In this document: piece by piece, positions 1 to 9,002 of the stretch
Position numbering within the stretch: the stretch's first letter is position 1
Layout: every line of letters starts with the position of its first letter
Assembly (NCBI GenBank): GCA_900074725.1
Contig: LT598458.1
Span: forward strand, 558,001-622,000
Direction: 5' to 3'
Origin: Lachancea dasiensis
Taxonomy: Eukaryota; Ascomycota; Saccharomycetes; Saccharomycetales; Saccharomycetaceae
Length of the DNA stretch: 64,000 nt
Made by a program: the position numbers and the translations under genes
Notes under the pieces: generated by a model
The model's input: the letters and a program-made list of their open reading frames with translations, nothing else
What the model was told of the DNA's origin: nothing
The model's database searches: none

Positions 1-1
1 A

Positions 2-1750
2 TACCGCAAATATCTTCAAGAATACATCGACACCTATACGGGGACAGTTGGCAGTCAAAATGATGATGGGGGAGGCACAAAATTGGGAAAGTCTTACGAG
101 GGAGGAGATGTAGCCGATGGAGATATGGGGTCTCGTGGTAAGGAATTGGTTTCGGGTGATACAATGAAGCCAACCGGTGAGTCTGCACGGGATCAGAAAC
201 GTAGGGAGAACTTGCAGAAGTTTTATAAGCAGGTATTCCATAGTTTGAGAATGAACTCTCCTATGGGCAAATCCGAACGTCAGTACGACCCTCGTTGTAA
301 ACTCAATGGTGACATTGGTGCACGTACGGATGACTATGAAAACTGGTCAAAGCTAACCAGTAAAAACCTTGGAGAATGTTTGATTCTTTCCAACAAAGAG
401 AAATCCTTGCTAAAAAATAAGCACGACGATTTTGTGGAAAGTCTGCGGCCTCTGGTACTACCTAAAGGGACCTACAAGGGCGACGGGATCGTCACCGTGG
501 GGGGTGGGAAGTTCTCTGTATTATCATTTTTGATCATCAAAACCCTGCGAAACCTGGGAACAACGTTGCCTGTTGAAGTCTTTATCCCCCCTAAGGATGA
601 AGGTGAAACTGAATTCTGTAATACACTCTTGCCGAAGTACAATGCAAAATGTATCTACATCTCAGATGTGTTACCAAAGGATGTCATTGACAACTTTGAT
701 TTCAAAGGCTACCAATTCAAGTCTATTTCAATCATTGCGTCTAGCTTCGAAAACTTGCTGCTTTTGGATGCGGACAATTTCCCCATCAAGGATTTAGACA
801 ACGTCTTTGACGAAGAACCATATAAGAGTACTGGTATGGTCCTATGGCCAGATTTTTGGAGGCGCACTACTAATCCAGCCTACTATGAGATCGCCGACAT
901 TTCGGTTAATTACAAAAAAAGAGTAAGAAACTGTATGGATGATGTCACTCCCCCTCGAGCGTATACCGAAGATATTAGCGATTTATCTGATGTTCCTCTA
1001 CATGATCTAGAATACACAATTCCAGATGTGTCCACAGAGTCTGGTCAGCTAATGATCAGCAAGTCTAAGCATTTACCTACCGTATTGTTGTCCTTATATT
1101 ACAATGTTAACGGACCATCGTGGTACTATCCAATATTCTCCCAAAAGGCTTCCGGTGAAGGCGACAAAGAAACATTTATTGCCGCTGCCAACTTTTATGG
1201 TCTGTCTTCTTATCAAGTCAAATCAATGACAGCTGTAGACGGTTATCATCACTCTGAAGGCTTCCGTGGCGTGGCAATGTTGCAGCACGATTTTGTCCAA
1301 GATTATCAGCGTTACCAGTGGGCAACAAATGATATTCACACCCAGTATTCTGGCGTGGCTCCTCAGTACTTGAAGCTAGACTCAGAGTACTCACCTGAAG
1401 CATTTTACAAAAAATACTTCGAGCCTGAAGATCTCAAAGAGGTTGATATTATGTTTGTGCATTCAAATCTGCCTAAATTTGATCCTTTTACGCTTTGGTC
1501 GGACCAAGACCTTATTGTGAATGGGGAACACATTCGGTCCTACACTAATTTGAAGCGGCTAAATGGTTATGATTTAGAGTTGGAAAATTTCCGTGCACTT
1601 AACGAGTATTTGTGTGTGCAAAGATCTCAATTCAAATACTTAGAAAATGAATTGGGTGACGACCCCAAGAAATGGAACAGCATGTGCAAGTACATTAAAG
1701 ACAGGCTTAAGTTTTTGGAACGTACACATGTAGATGCAGTTCAAGGATAG
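2..1750 (+). CDS. MNN2: Alpha-1,2-mannosyltransferase, MNN2/MNN5 type (5' end outside window)
   Basis: Golgi type II membrane enzyme that adds alpha-1,2-mannose branches to the outer chain of N-glycans (GT71 family). The frame is open from base 2 with no ATG before the conserved part, so the cytosolic tail, membrane anchor and start codon lie upstream of the window. Visible family signs are the glycine-rich TVGGG segment near base 500 and a DxD-type metal/nucleotide-sugar motif in LLLDADNFP near base 770. About 582 residues are present; Mnn2 and Mnn5 of S. cerevisiae are near 590, so little is missing. It lies next to a GRX6/7 gene, as MNN2 lies next to GRX7 in S. cerevisiae, which favours MNN2 over MNN5. 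Confidence 0.9.
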   Translation, partial: YRKYLQEYIDTYTGTVGSQNDDGGGTKLGKSYEGGDVADGDMGSRGKELVSGDTMKPTGESARDQKRRENLQKFYKQVFHSLRMNSPMGKSERQYDPRCKLNGDIGARTDDYENWSKLTSKNLGECLILSNKEKSLLKNKHDDFVESLRPLVLPKGTYKGDGIVTVGGGKFSVLSFLIIKTLRNLGTTLPVEVFIPPKDEGETEFCNTLLPKYNAKCIYISDVLPKDVIDNFDFKGYQFKSISIIASSFENLLLLDADNFPIKDLDNVFDEEPYKSTGMVLWPDFWRRTTNPAYYEIADISVNYKKRVRNCMDDVTPPRAYTEDISDLSDVPLHDLEYTIPDVSTESGQLMISKSKHLPTVLLSLYYNVNGPSWYYPIFSQKASGEGDKETFIAAANFYGLSSYQVKSMTAVDGYHHSEGFRGVAMLQHDFVQDYQRYQWATNDIHTQYSGVAPQYLKLDSEYSPEAFYKKYFEPEDLKEVDIMFVHSNLPKFDPFTLWSDQDLIVNGEHIRSYTNLKRLNGYDLELENFRALNEYLCVQRSQFKYLENELGDDPKKWNSMCKYIKDRLKFLERTHVDAVQG

Positions 1751-2724
1751 TGAACCGCATTAGTCTTTAGTTTATCCATGTAGTAAATTTTGATGAGAAG
1801 AAAGTTCTAGCTCTGATATAGAATTGTCTACATTTGGATGTCGTGAAGGGGAGGGCATGATGATTTTTCAAACAAGGGTGCTATGCTGTGGCTTCTTTTC
1901 GCTTCGCTTGACCGATCCCTATTGGCTTCGCTGGGCATCCAGTGTCATTTTTGACTCGTGCCAGGGATTCATCCAACCAGCGAATAAAAACCTGCTTTCA
2001 TCTTTTGAGTTGTCAATTGTGCAACGGAATTATTTTCGTTGGTAATCCAGTCAATGGCGTTTCAAGGGCGAAAACTCCAAAATTGGGGAAGCTATTGAAC
2101 TTTCCAGGTTTCTTCGCTACCATATTATACCATGTACTGTACATCAATGCACGTCACATTAATGTACGTCACATTAATCCTCCTTATGCTGTGTGTTGGT
2201 GACACCAACTTACATTGCTCCAATTTAATCAAGGTCTGTGTTGGGTTTGCAGTTGGCCAAAAAACACAAAATCAATAACTTAATTAAAATTCATGATTAA
2301 GGTCACTACACGATATTCCTGGCCCTACCATTTAGTCCTAAGGTTTTGCAAAAAATTGAATAGATTCTCAGCGTAAGCATATGGCAACTAAAAATATATA
2401 GCATTGATAAGACGATAGCTACGTTTGGTATCAATGAATCCGGTGAACTTTAGTCTGAATCGAACGAACAATTTTGGGCCGAGGCTTGTTTTTCATATGG
2501 GCCAAGGCCGGCCAGTTCGGGCAAGAATAAAAACTAGTGTCATTGTCCTCGTTTCCGGTTCTCGAGTAATGTCACTTTCGTTCATTGTGACTAGAGTTCT
2601 TTTTTGTCGATAACAAATGCCCATGGTGAAGTCAAAAGTTTTAATCCAGTGTACCGTCCTGATTGGTAAGGTTCTCTGTGACCAGCTCCCCAACTGTGGC
2701 CGGTTGTAACGTAATTTTTTCATT
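1751..2724. other. Intergenic region, MNN2 to GRX6/7
   Basis: No convincing gene. Short open frames here look like chance. The only structure seen is a tandem 15-bp repeat at 2146-2175 carrying two ACGTCA half-sites (see the separate entry). Confidence 0.6.
2146..2175 (+). repeat. Tandem 15-bp repeat with two ACGTCA sites
   Basis: Two adjacent copies, 2146-2160 and 2161-2175, differ at one base (AATGC/AATGT followed by ACGTCACATT). Each holds ACGTCA, the half-site of CRE-type bZIP factors (Sko1, Cst6 and relatives). It lies about 550 bp upstream of the GRX6/7 start. Regulation of that gene is an inference. Confidence 0.5.
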
Positions 2725-3414
2725 ATGCCGTCCAAGAAAAGCCTAAGAATTTTGTCCTTTACTGGCCTATTGCTTCTACTGATCTACTTTATGGTTGAAC
2801 ATTCAGAAAGCATGTCTGCAGGGTTAGGTGTAAATGAATCAAATGAAAATGGCAGTCCGACAGGCCAGACCGTAGTAACCACCCAACCAGTTAAGATGAG
2901 AGCAAAACTTAAGGAAAGGCCACAGCTGCCGGACACAGCCAAACCCGACGCCAAGGTGGACGAAGAGATCGAAAACATCAAACAAGAAGTAGGGATCAAG
3001 GAAGATATCGGGGAGAAAATACCTAAAGCCCACTCCGCCACTGTGGATGCCCACTTCGACCCAGCAAAGGAGTACCAGATGATTCTCGTCTCTTCGCCGA
3101 TGGTCATATTCTCCAAATCCTACTGCCCCTTCAGCAAGCGGCTAAAAGAACTCCTGCATCAAAAATATGTGTTCACTCCAAATTTCATTGTTGTCGAACT
3201 AGACAAGCACGAGCATGGAGCCGAACTCCAGTCATACATTGGCAGTCAAACCGGGCGTACTACGGTTCCCAATGTGGTCATCAACGGCGTTTCTCGAGGT
3301 GGGTTTGATGATCTACGCGTTCTTCAAGAAAACGGTGAGCTTTTAACCTCGTTAAAAGATTGGGCGGGAAAAATGTTAACGGTTTCCAAGAAAGAGAAAC
3401 CCTCCAATAACTAG
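2725..3414 (+). CDS. GRX6: Membrane-anchored monothiol glutaredoxin, GRX6/GRX7 type
   Basis: Glutaredoxin of the early secretory pathway; the family works in ER/Golgi thiol redox, and Grx6 can bind an iron-sulfur cluster. The 229-residue protein has a signal anchor at about residues 8-24, a charged low-complexity stem to about residue 110, then the glutaredoxin fold. The active site is CPFS with the single cysteine near residue 134; a TVPNVVINGVSRGG segment supplies the cis-proline loop and glycine pair. S. cerevisiae has two WGD copies (GRX6 beside APC11, GRX7 beside MNN2). Here one gene sits between MNN2 and APC11, so it stands for both; the symbol is a choice between them. Confidence 0.88.
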   Translation: MPSKKSLRILSFTGLLLLLIYFMVEHSESMSAGLGVNESNENGSPTGQTVVTTQPVKMRAKLKERPQLPDTAKPDAKVDEEIENIKQEVGIKEDIGEKIPKAHSATVDAHFDPAKEYQMILVSSPMVIFSKSYCPFSKRLKELLHQKYVFTPNFIVVELDKHEHGAELQSYIGSQTGRTTVPNVVINGVSRGGFDDLRVLQENGELLTSLKDWAGKMLTVSKKEKPSNN

Positions 3415-3652
3415 AAAAGTACAGAGACTCCCTCTGGTGTTTGTTTGGAGCCTAACACTTAGTTTTTAAATGGTTATAGTTTGATATAGTTTAGATCACG
3501 TTTCACGTTTCTGTTCGGTTACGCGGTTGCGCGTATGTGACACGATAAACTCTGTTATGGGGATCACCGGGGCTTTACCACAAAGTTGGTGATCTCTTAC
3601 AGCGCGGGCTATCGGTGCAGGATTGGTGAAAACGCTGTCCACCCAACAAACA

Positions 3653-4057
3653 ATGCTTCTAGAGTTCGAGAAAGTGTACCCAGTTTTTTCATGGTCCTGG
3701 GATATTCCCGGCGATGAGAATGCGGTAAAAGAGAATGGAGATGAGGATCTCTGTGGAATTTGCCGGGTGAGCTACAACGGAACATGTCCAAGTTGCAAAT
3801 ATCCAGGCGACGATTGCCCTTTAGTCATAGGTGAATGTAATCACAACTTCCATGTCCACTGTATTCAACAATGGCTCGACACGCCAACAGCTAAGGGCCT
3901 GTGCCCCATGTGCCGCCAGCCATTTTCTTTGAAACGGAACGTGGCGATTAACGAGTTTCAAATGGGACGACTGGCTAAGGTTCTGATCAATTCGCAGCCG
4001 GCCACGCTGAACGATGATCAAGATATGATGATGGAACCGGAGTTCGTGGTGCGGTAG
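3653..4057 (+). CDS. APC11: Anaphase-promoting complex RING subunit Apc11
   Basis: Catalytic RING-H2 subunit of the APC/C ubiquitin ligase, which recruits the E2 and drives mitotic exit. The first ATG in frame is at 3653, giving 134 residues that begin MLLEFEKV and run into the family's FSWSWDIP segment, so this start fits the family length. The zinc ligands are all visible: CGIC, CPSC, CPLVIGECNHNFHVHC and CPMC. Upstream codons in the same frame lack an ATG. The C-terminal tail is shorter than in S. cerevisiae (165 residues). In S. cerevisiae APC11 also follows GRX6. Confidence 0.93.
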   Translation: MLLEFEKVYPVFSWSWDIPGDENAVKENGDEDLCGICRVSYNGTCPSCKYPGDDCPLVIGECNHNFHVHCIQQWLDTPTAKGLCPMCRQPFSLKRNVAINEFQMGRLAKVLINSQPATLNDDQDMMMEPEFVVR

Positions 4058-4776
4058 GCAATCGTAAAGAGGACTTTCGGATGGTCATTTATTGGACCCA
4101 GTACATATGACGTGCAGAGGCACAGTCTTCCATGCCCATGGCCCCGGCAGCATTCCGCCTCGTTGCCAAGCCCAGTCCGAAGACGTGGCGCATGTCACTA
4201 AATCTGCTACGTTTTCACCGCACACAAATCACTTGGCTTCTAAGCCCTACCGATGGTAATTTGTAATACTACACAGGGTGCCAAGCATCGGCTGCGAGTA
4301 ATATCCTTCGAGTGCCAACTATTCGACAGTGCCAGAGGGAAGAAGAACTATCTACAAACTACCCATGGCTGCTCTGTTCTCCACTTTAGGTTCATCGGGG
4401 CGCTCTTTTGCAACTTGCCATGTTTCACCAGCCAAGCCCCTCTGTTATTCCTGCGCCGCCTACGAGAGCATGAACTTCGGGCAATTTCCCATGCTATGAA
4501 TGCTATATATTCTATCAGAAATCCTATCCTAATTGGTTTGTCCCAACCTCCCAGGTACAGTCAGTGGCTTGGGTTGAGACTTTCACCATATTTCATCGTT
4601 ATCAGGGTTCTCTCTGAACTTATATGGTGACCACTGGTTTCCTCCCACTGTCATCGAGGATCGGAGAGGGAAAAAAAAAGACAGAGTCATCGATACCCAT
4701 ATTTTTCAACCACTGTTCGACCGAGCATAGTTCAAGAAAAGCACACATTCTTGAACTACCCAATTAACAAACTGCA
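4058..4776. other. Intergenic region, APC11 to RCR-A
   Basis: No supported gene. One 125-codon open stretch (4253-4630) has no family resemblance and does not start at a convincing ATG. This is a breakpoint of the inversion described in the findings, so altered sequence is expected here. Confidence 0.5.
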
Positions 4777-5400
4777 ATGGGCCTTATTCTCGACAAAAGA
4801 TGTATGTGAGGGTTGCTAATTTTCCGAAGGGAGGTTAGCTGCGTGCGTTGACCAAGAACAGTTTACTAACTTAAATTGAACGTTACAGACATTTACAACA
4901 ACAACTCAAACGGCTGGTTGTGGGGGAGATGGCTCTTGTTTATCGTGGTCGCGATTGGTGTGGTCTTATGGGTATTTGGTGTGAATGTTAGGAGACGTAA
5001 GTATGGAAGGAACCCCATTAGAGGTACTGCGTGGTTAGCGCCGCCTCCTTCGTATGGAATGTCTCAGAACCAATACAATATTCCTGGCAACCAGAACCCG
5101 GTGCCCGAGTACTCGGCAACTGCTAATGTTAACGACGCAGGGTTTTTCGACGAGAGTGGTAAGTTTCATCGCACACAACCTGGCCAGCCCGTAGATGCTG
5201 AAAACACGGCAGTCCTATCCCAACCAGAGCCTGCCGTGACTCGTGACAGCCGCCACCCAGAAGAGGCTACAAGCTCTTCCAGTACGCCCCTTCCAGCCTT
5301 CCAACGACCAGACGTGCCACCTCCAGCTTCGACGTCGACCGAGCATCATTTTCAAAGGCCAGAGGGTCCGCCTCCTGTTCAAACTACTAGTACAAAGTGA
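4777..5400 (+). CDS. RCR1/RCR2-family membrane protein, paralogue A (one intron)
   Basis: Single-pass membrane protein of the Rcr family, which governs chitin deposition and plasma-membrane protein trafficking with Rsp5. Exon 1 is 4777-4801 (MGLILDKR plus one base), the intron is 4802-4888 and exon 2 is 4889-5400, giving 178 residues. Features are a membrane segment at about residues 20-42 (LLFIVVAIGVVLWVFG), a basic stop-transfer RRRKYG, the family block PIRGTAWLAPPPSYG, the PEYSATANVNDAGFFD block containing a PxY-like site, and a proline-rich tail. The exon 2 frame has no usable ATG, so the splice supplies the start. A second, more typical copy lies at 21146-21832. Which copy matches RCR1 or RCR2 cannot be decided, so no symbol is given. 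Confidence 0.85.
4802..4888 (+). other. Spliceosomal intron in RCR-A
   Basis: 87 bp: 5' site GTATGT at 4802, branch point TACTAAC at 4864-4870, 3' site ACAG ending at 4888. Removing it joins a phase-1 codon (T+AC, Tyr) and links an upstream ATG to the open exon 2 frame. Confidence 0.88.
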
Positions 5401-5436
5401 TATGTTTGTTTTCTTGCTAAAGCAGGGGTCTACAAT

Positions 5437-5446
5437 CCCGCGCGGG
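5437..5446. promoter_or_regulatory. CCCGCGCGGG palindrome upstream of UGA2
   Basis: A perfect 10-bp palindrome flanked by A/T triplets, about 170 bp before the UGA2 start. Inverted CCG/CGG half-sites are typical of zinc-cluster activators. UGA genes in S. cerevisiae use Uga3 sites with CCG-N4-CGG; here the spacing is N2. A link to GABA induction is inference. Confidence 0.4.
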
Positions 5447-5617
5447 TTTACTATCGCGAACCTGAGCCTAGTGCAAAACACGACATATAAGGGCTAGGAA
5501 AGCCTTTTCAAACCTTTGATTGCATTGAGTATAAACACGGCGTGGCCTGCTTGCACTACTGCATTTCTTGACAAAAATCTATCGAGGGGAGGTTGTACTT
5601 TCAAAGACAGTAAAGCC

Positions 5618-7102
5618 ATGACAATCATCACACCAACTTTCGCCAATGAGTCTCTACTGAAGGATGCTGCTTTTATCAATGGCGAGTGGGTGAAAAGTAC
5701 GGCAGAGTACTTTGAGGTCACAGACCCAGCTACCGGCGCTGTGATTCGATCATTACCAGACCAGCCACTGGAGGTTGTTGATGAAGCCATCGACGTTGCA
5801 TTTGAGGCTTTCAAGTCATTCAAGCTTACTGCCCCAAGACAGAGAGCCACTTGGCTCAGGAAGATATTTTCACTCATGATGGAAAATATTGACGACTTAG
5901 CCAAAATCCTAAGCTGGGAGAATGGGAAACCGCTTGCGGAGGCCAAGGGAGAGATCAAGTACGCCGCCTCTTTTTTCGAGTGGTTTTCTGAAGAAGCTCC
6001 GAGAATCTATGGTACAGCCATCACACCGGGCATTGAAGGGAACAGAGCATTTACACGCAGAGAGCCAATTGGCGTGTGTGGCATCATCTGTCCCTGGAAC
6101 TTCCCCAGTGCAATGATCGCTAGAAAGGCTGCTGCTGCCCTTGCTGCTGGTTGTACAGTTGTCATCAAGCCTGATTCCCAAACTCCACTGTCCGCCCTTG
6201 GACTAGCACATTTGGTTCAAGAAGCGGGTATTCCTCCGGGTGTATTTAACATCGTTTTATCACACTCTAAAACCCCTGAATTTGGTCTCAAACTCTGCGA
6301 ATCTACAAAAGTAAGAAAAGTATCCTTCACCGGCTCTACCGCCGTGGGGAAAATTTTAATGAAACAATCTGCCTCCACAATGAAGAAGTTGTCCTTGGAG
6401 CTGGGTGGGAATGCACCTTTTATAGTCTTTGACGATGCCGATTTGGATAAAGCCGTGGAACAGGCCATCGCATGTAAGTTCAGAGGGATGGGCCAAACAT
6501 GTGTATGCGCAAACCGGTTTTACGTACAAAGATCGATTCATGACCAATTCGCCGTCAAGCTTGCGGAGAAAGTTGAGAAATTTGTGATTGGTCACGGTCT
6601 CGACAACGGTGTGACTCACGGCCCTATGATCAATCCCAAGAGCATCGAAAAAGTCGAAGCTCATGTCAAAGACGCGGTCGAGAAAGGTGCCAAGACCGTT
6701 TTAGAGGGCGGGCGTCTGCCTAAGTTGGGCCCCGCCTTTTACGCTCCAACTGTTTTGTCTCATGTCCCTCAAACAGCTGATGTGGCGTCTCAAGAAACTT
6801 TTGGTCCGCTATGTGCGATCATACCATTCGAGACTGCTGAAGAGGTGGTTGGTTATGCTAATGCTAGCGAACTGGGACTGGCTTCTTATGTGTTCTCAAA
6901 GAATGTTGATACTCTTTATGGTGTTTCTGAAGCGCTCGAAACTGGTATGGTCGCGTGCAACACTGGTCTTTTTAGCGATGCTACCGTTCCTTTCGGTGGG
7001 GTCAAAGAATCTGGTTACGGGCGGGAGGGCTCTTTGCATGGACTTGATGATTACACGGTTATCAAAACCACCATCATCGGGAATGTTCCAAAGTACTTGT
7101 AG
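5618..7102 (+). CDS. UGA2: Succinate-semialdehyde dehydrogenase Uga2
   Basis: NAD(P)-dependent aldehyde dehydrogenase that oxidises succinate semialdehyde to succinate, the last step of GABA use. The 494-residue product matches the usual length. The first ATG in the frame is at 5618; 34 codons before it are open but have no ATG. Signs of the family are the cofactor segment CPWNFPSAM, the FTGSTAVGK glycine motif, the catalytic glutamate in LELGGNAPF, and the catalytic cysteine in GQTCVCANR. A second cysteine two residues on matches the redox pair known for this enzyme. In S. cerevisiae UGA2 lies beside RCR1; here it lies beside RCR-A. Confidence 0.95.
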   Translation: MTIITPTFANESLLKDAAFINGEWVKSTAEYFEVTDPATGAVIRSLPDQPLEVVDEAIDVAFEAFKSFKLTAPRQRATWLRKIFSLMMENIDDLAKILSWENGKPLAEAKGEIKYAASFFEWFSEEAPRIYGTAITPGIEGNRAFTRREPIGVCGIICPWNFPSAMIARKAAAALAAGCTVVIKPDSQTPLSALGLAHLVQEAGIPPGVFNIVLSHSKTPEFGLKLCESTKVRKVSFTGSTAVGKILMKQSASTMKKLSLELGGNAPFIVFDDADLDKAVEQAIACKFRGMGQTCVCANRFYVQRSIHDQFAVKLAEKVEKFVIGHGLDNGVTHGPMINPKSIEKVEAHVKDAVEKGAKTVLEGGRLPKLGPAFYAPTVLSHVPQTADVASQETFGPLCAIIPFETAEEVVGYANASELGLASYVFSKNVDTLYGVSEALETGMVACNTGLFSDATVPFGGVKESGYGREGSLHGLDDYTVIKTTIIGNVPKYL

Positions 7103-7357
7103 AATGTTTGCCAGTTACATCCCATAACATGTCTTTAATGGCTGTAACCTTCGTGCTTAATGTTTAACGTATGCTATTTCTATGAATAAAGTTAATTTTG
7201 GCCTGTAAATTGTTCTTTAAGTGCTGTTTCTTCGAGGTATGTTGCTTAGGAAATTGGGCGCCATCTTGTTCTGCGAGCTCCTCCGATATAAAGAAAATTA
7301 TTAATTCTATAGATAAATTATATTTGACCATTTTATGTCTTACCGCTGACTTCTTTA

Positions 7358-8785
7358 ATGGACCTCTATGATCAGCTTCCGAACAGTAAGCTGACGTATT
7401 TAGCAGAATATTCATCAATACTGGAAAGCGCGAAAGAGCATGGAGTCACAGTAGTTGATTTAATTACACTCAAGCCGACCGAACTGACAAAATTTCTCCC
7501 GCGTTCGATCAATGAGATCGCGGAGTTTCAAAAGGTTTTGAAGTCTGAGTACCAACACCATGTTTTCGAGCTGAGCAGGCCACAGTCAGTGTCCAGGGAA
7601 GAACGAATCCTGTTCTTCACGTCGGGCGACGAAAAAATCGACGAAGTGCTAAATGGTGGAATACGCACACACGGTATTACTGAGATTTTTGGTGGTAGTT
7701 CTACAGGAAAGACACAACTTCTCATGCAGCTTTCTCTGAGTGTTCAAGCACCCGTCGCATACGGGGGACTGAACGGAAAATGTGTGTTCATTACTACAGA
7801 AGGTAACCTACCCACCAACAGACTTGACGAGATGATCACTTATAGACGCCAAATTCCAGGATTTGAGGCTGTGTCCCAGAAAAATATATTTACTGTGAGT
7901 TGCAATGATTTAGCTAATCAAGAGCATATTCTATTGGTTCAGCTGCCGATCCTCATGGAGAGAAATCCAGAAATAAAGCTAATTATAGTGGACTCGATCT
8001 CGCACCACCTTCGAGTGGAATTGGAAAGTAAGAATTTCCGAGATTCTCAGGAAAATCGGCACTACGTCGATCGGATGGCTCAGAACCTCTTGAAGATTGC
8101 CGCTAAGAACTCATTGGCGGTGGTAGTCGCGAACCAGGTCGGCGATAAGCCTCTTCCTGAAGGGAGCCTGTGCAATGGAGTGGGACTTACTAGCGCATTT
8201 GATTATGACTACCAGTTGGGCTGGACAGTTGGTTGGCGAGATTCGAGCGTGTTTTATCGCCAAACTAAGCAGGGGCTGTCCTTCGACAACTGTAACGCAG
8301 ACAAAAATAGACCCGACAGCAGCAGTGAGACTATTTTGTCTGATGATGAGGATTATAACCTAGTCGCTGCCACTGCGTTAGCAAGGAAACGGCACCTCGA
8401 CAACGGACAGTCGAGTAGAAAAACTACCAGTCTCCAGCCTAAGTCAAATTCACGCGAGCCCACGTCGTCCTCACTCAAGCAGTTCGCCGCATTTTATGGG
8501 CGCAAACGTCAGGTTGAAACTAAGATACCCAATTTGGGTCTTTCTTGGGCCAATCATCTCTCAACGAGGATAATGTTAAAGAAAAGTTATAAGGCGTCTC
8601 CACTTATAAAAAAAGGAGCATTTGATCTCAATGAAGTTTTAGAGTCAAGCCTCTTTTGGCAGCCCCATCGGTCTCTTACGGTGGTATTCTCAGAACACGC
8701 TAAAAAACGAGAAATAGGGTATATCATATCTCCAAATGGTATTCAAAGTGTAGAAGCAATTAAGCAACTAGGGGAAAAGACCTAG
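7358..8785 (+). CDS. RAD57: Rad51 paralogue Rad57
   Basis: RecA-family ATPase that with Rad55 stabilises Rad51 filaments in recombinational repair. The 475-residue protein has an N-terminal helix-hairpin-like region, a Walker A GGSSTGKT near residue 112 and a hydrophobic Walker B strand LIIVDSIS near residue 208. A low-complexity stretch with acidic DDEDY lies in the last third. The start ATG at 7358 gives a length close to the S. cerevisiae protein (460). In S. cerevisiae RAD57 follows RCR2 and precedes MAF1; here it stands between UGA2 and MAF1, so the two WGD tracks are interleaved. Confidence 0.92.
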   Translation: MDLYDQLPNSKLTYLAEYSSILESAKEHGVTVVDLITLKPTELTKFLPRSINEIAEFQKVLKSEYQHHVFELSRPQSVSREERILFFTSGDEKIDEVLNGGIRTHGITEIFGGSSTGKTQLLMQLSLSVQAPVAYGGLNGKCVFITTEGNLPTNRLDEMITYRRQIPGFEAVSQKNIFTVSCNDLANQEHILLVQLPILMERNPEIKLIIVDSISHHLRVELESKNFRDSQENRHYVDRMAQNLLKIAAKNSLAVVVANQVGDKPLPEGSLCNGVGLTSAFDYDYQLGWTVGWRDSSVFYRQTKQGLSFDNCNADKNRPDSSSETILSDDEDYNLVAATALARKRHLDNGQSSRKTTSLQPKSNSREPTSSSLKQFAAFYGRKRQVETKIPNLGLSWANHLSTRIMLKKSYKASPLIKKGAFDLNEVLESSLFWQPHRSLTVVFSEHAKKREIGYIISPNGIQSVEAIKQLGEKT

Positions 8786-9002
8786 GCCTGACTTTTCATT
8801 AGTGACGATAATTTAATGATACAACTATTCCATCCATTATGTGAGCATGATGCTTTGCGATGTAGGTTGGCCTATTATATGTATAGTACAGCTACTTCCT
8901 TGTAGCTTCGGCTCTCGTTTATTATCGCTTAGAGCTACGAAACCTCGTCTGAGTTTCATTGAACCTTCAGTCACGTTGAGTGCGAGTCAAAAAATGATGA
9001 AC

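Noticed and set aside
4253-4630. A 125-codon ORF between APC11 and RCR-A as a gene
   Set aside because: No recognisable family, composition like non-coding DNA, and it lies in a breakpoint region.
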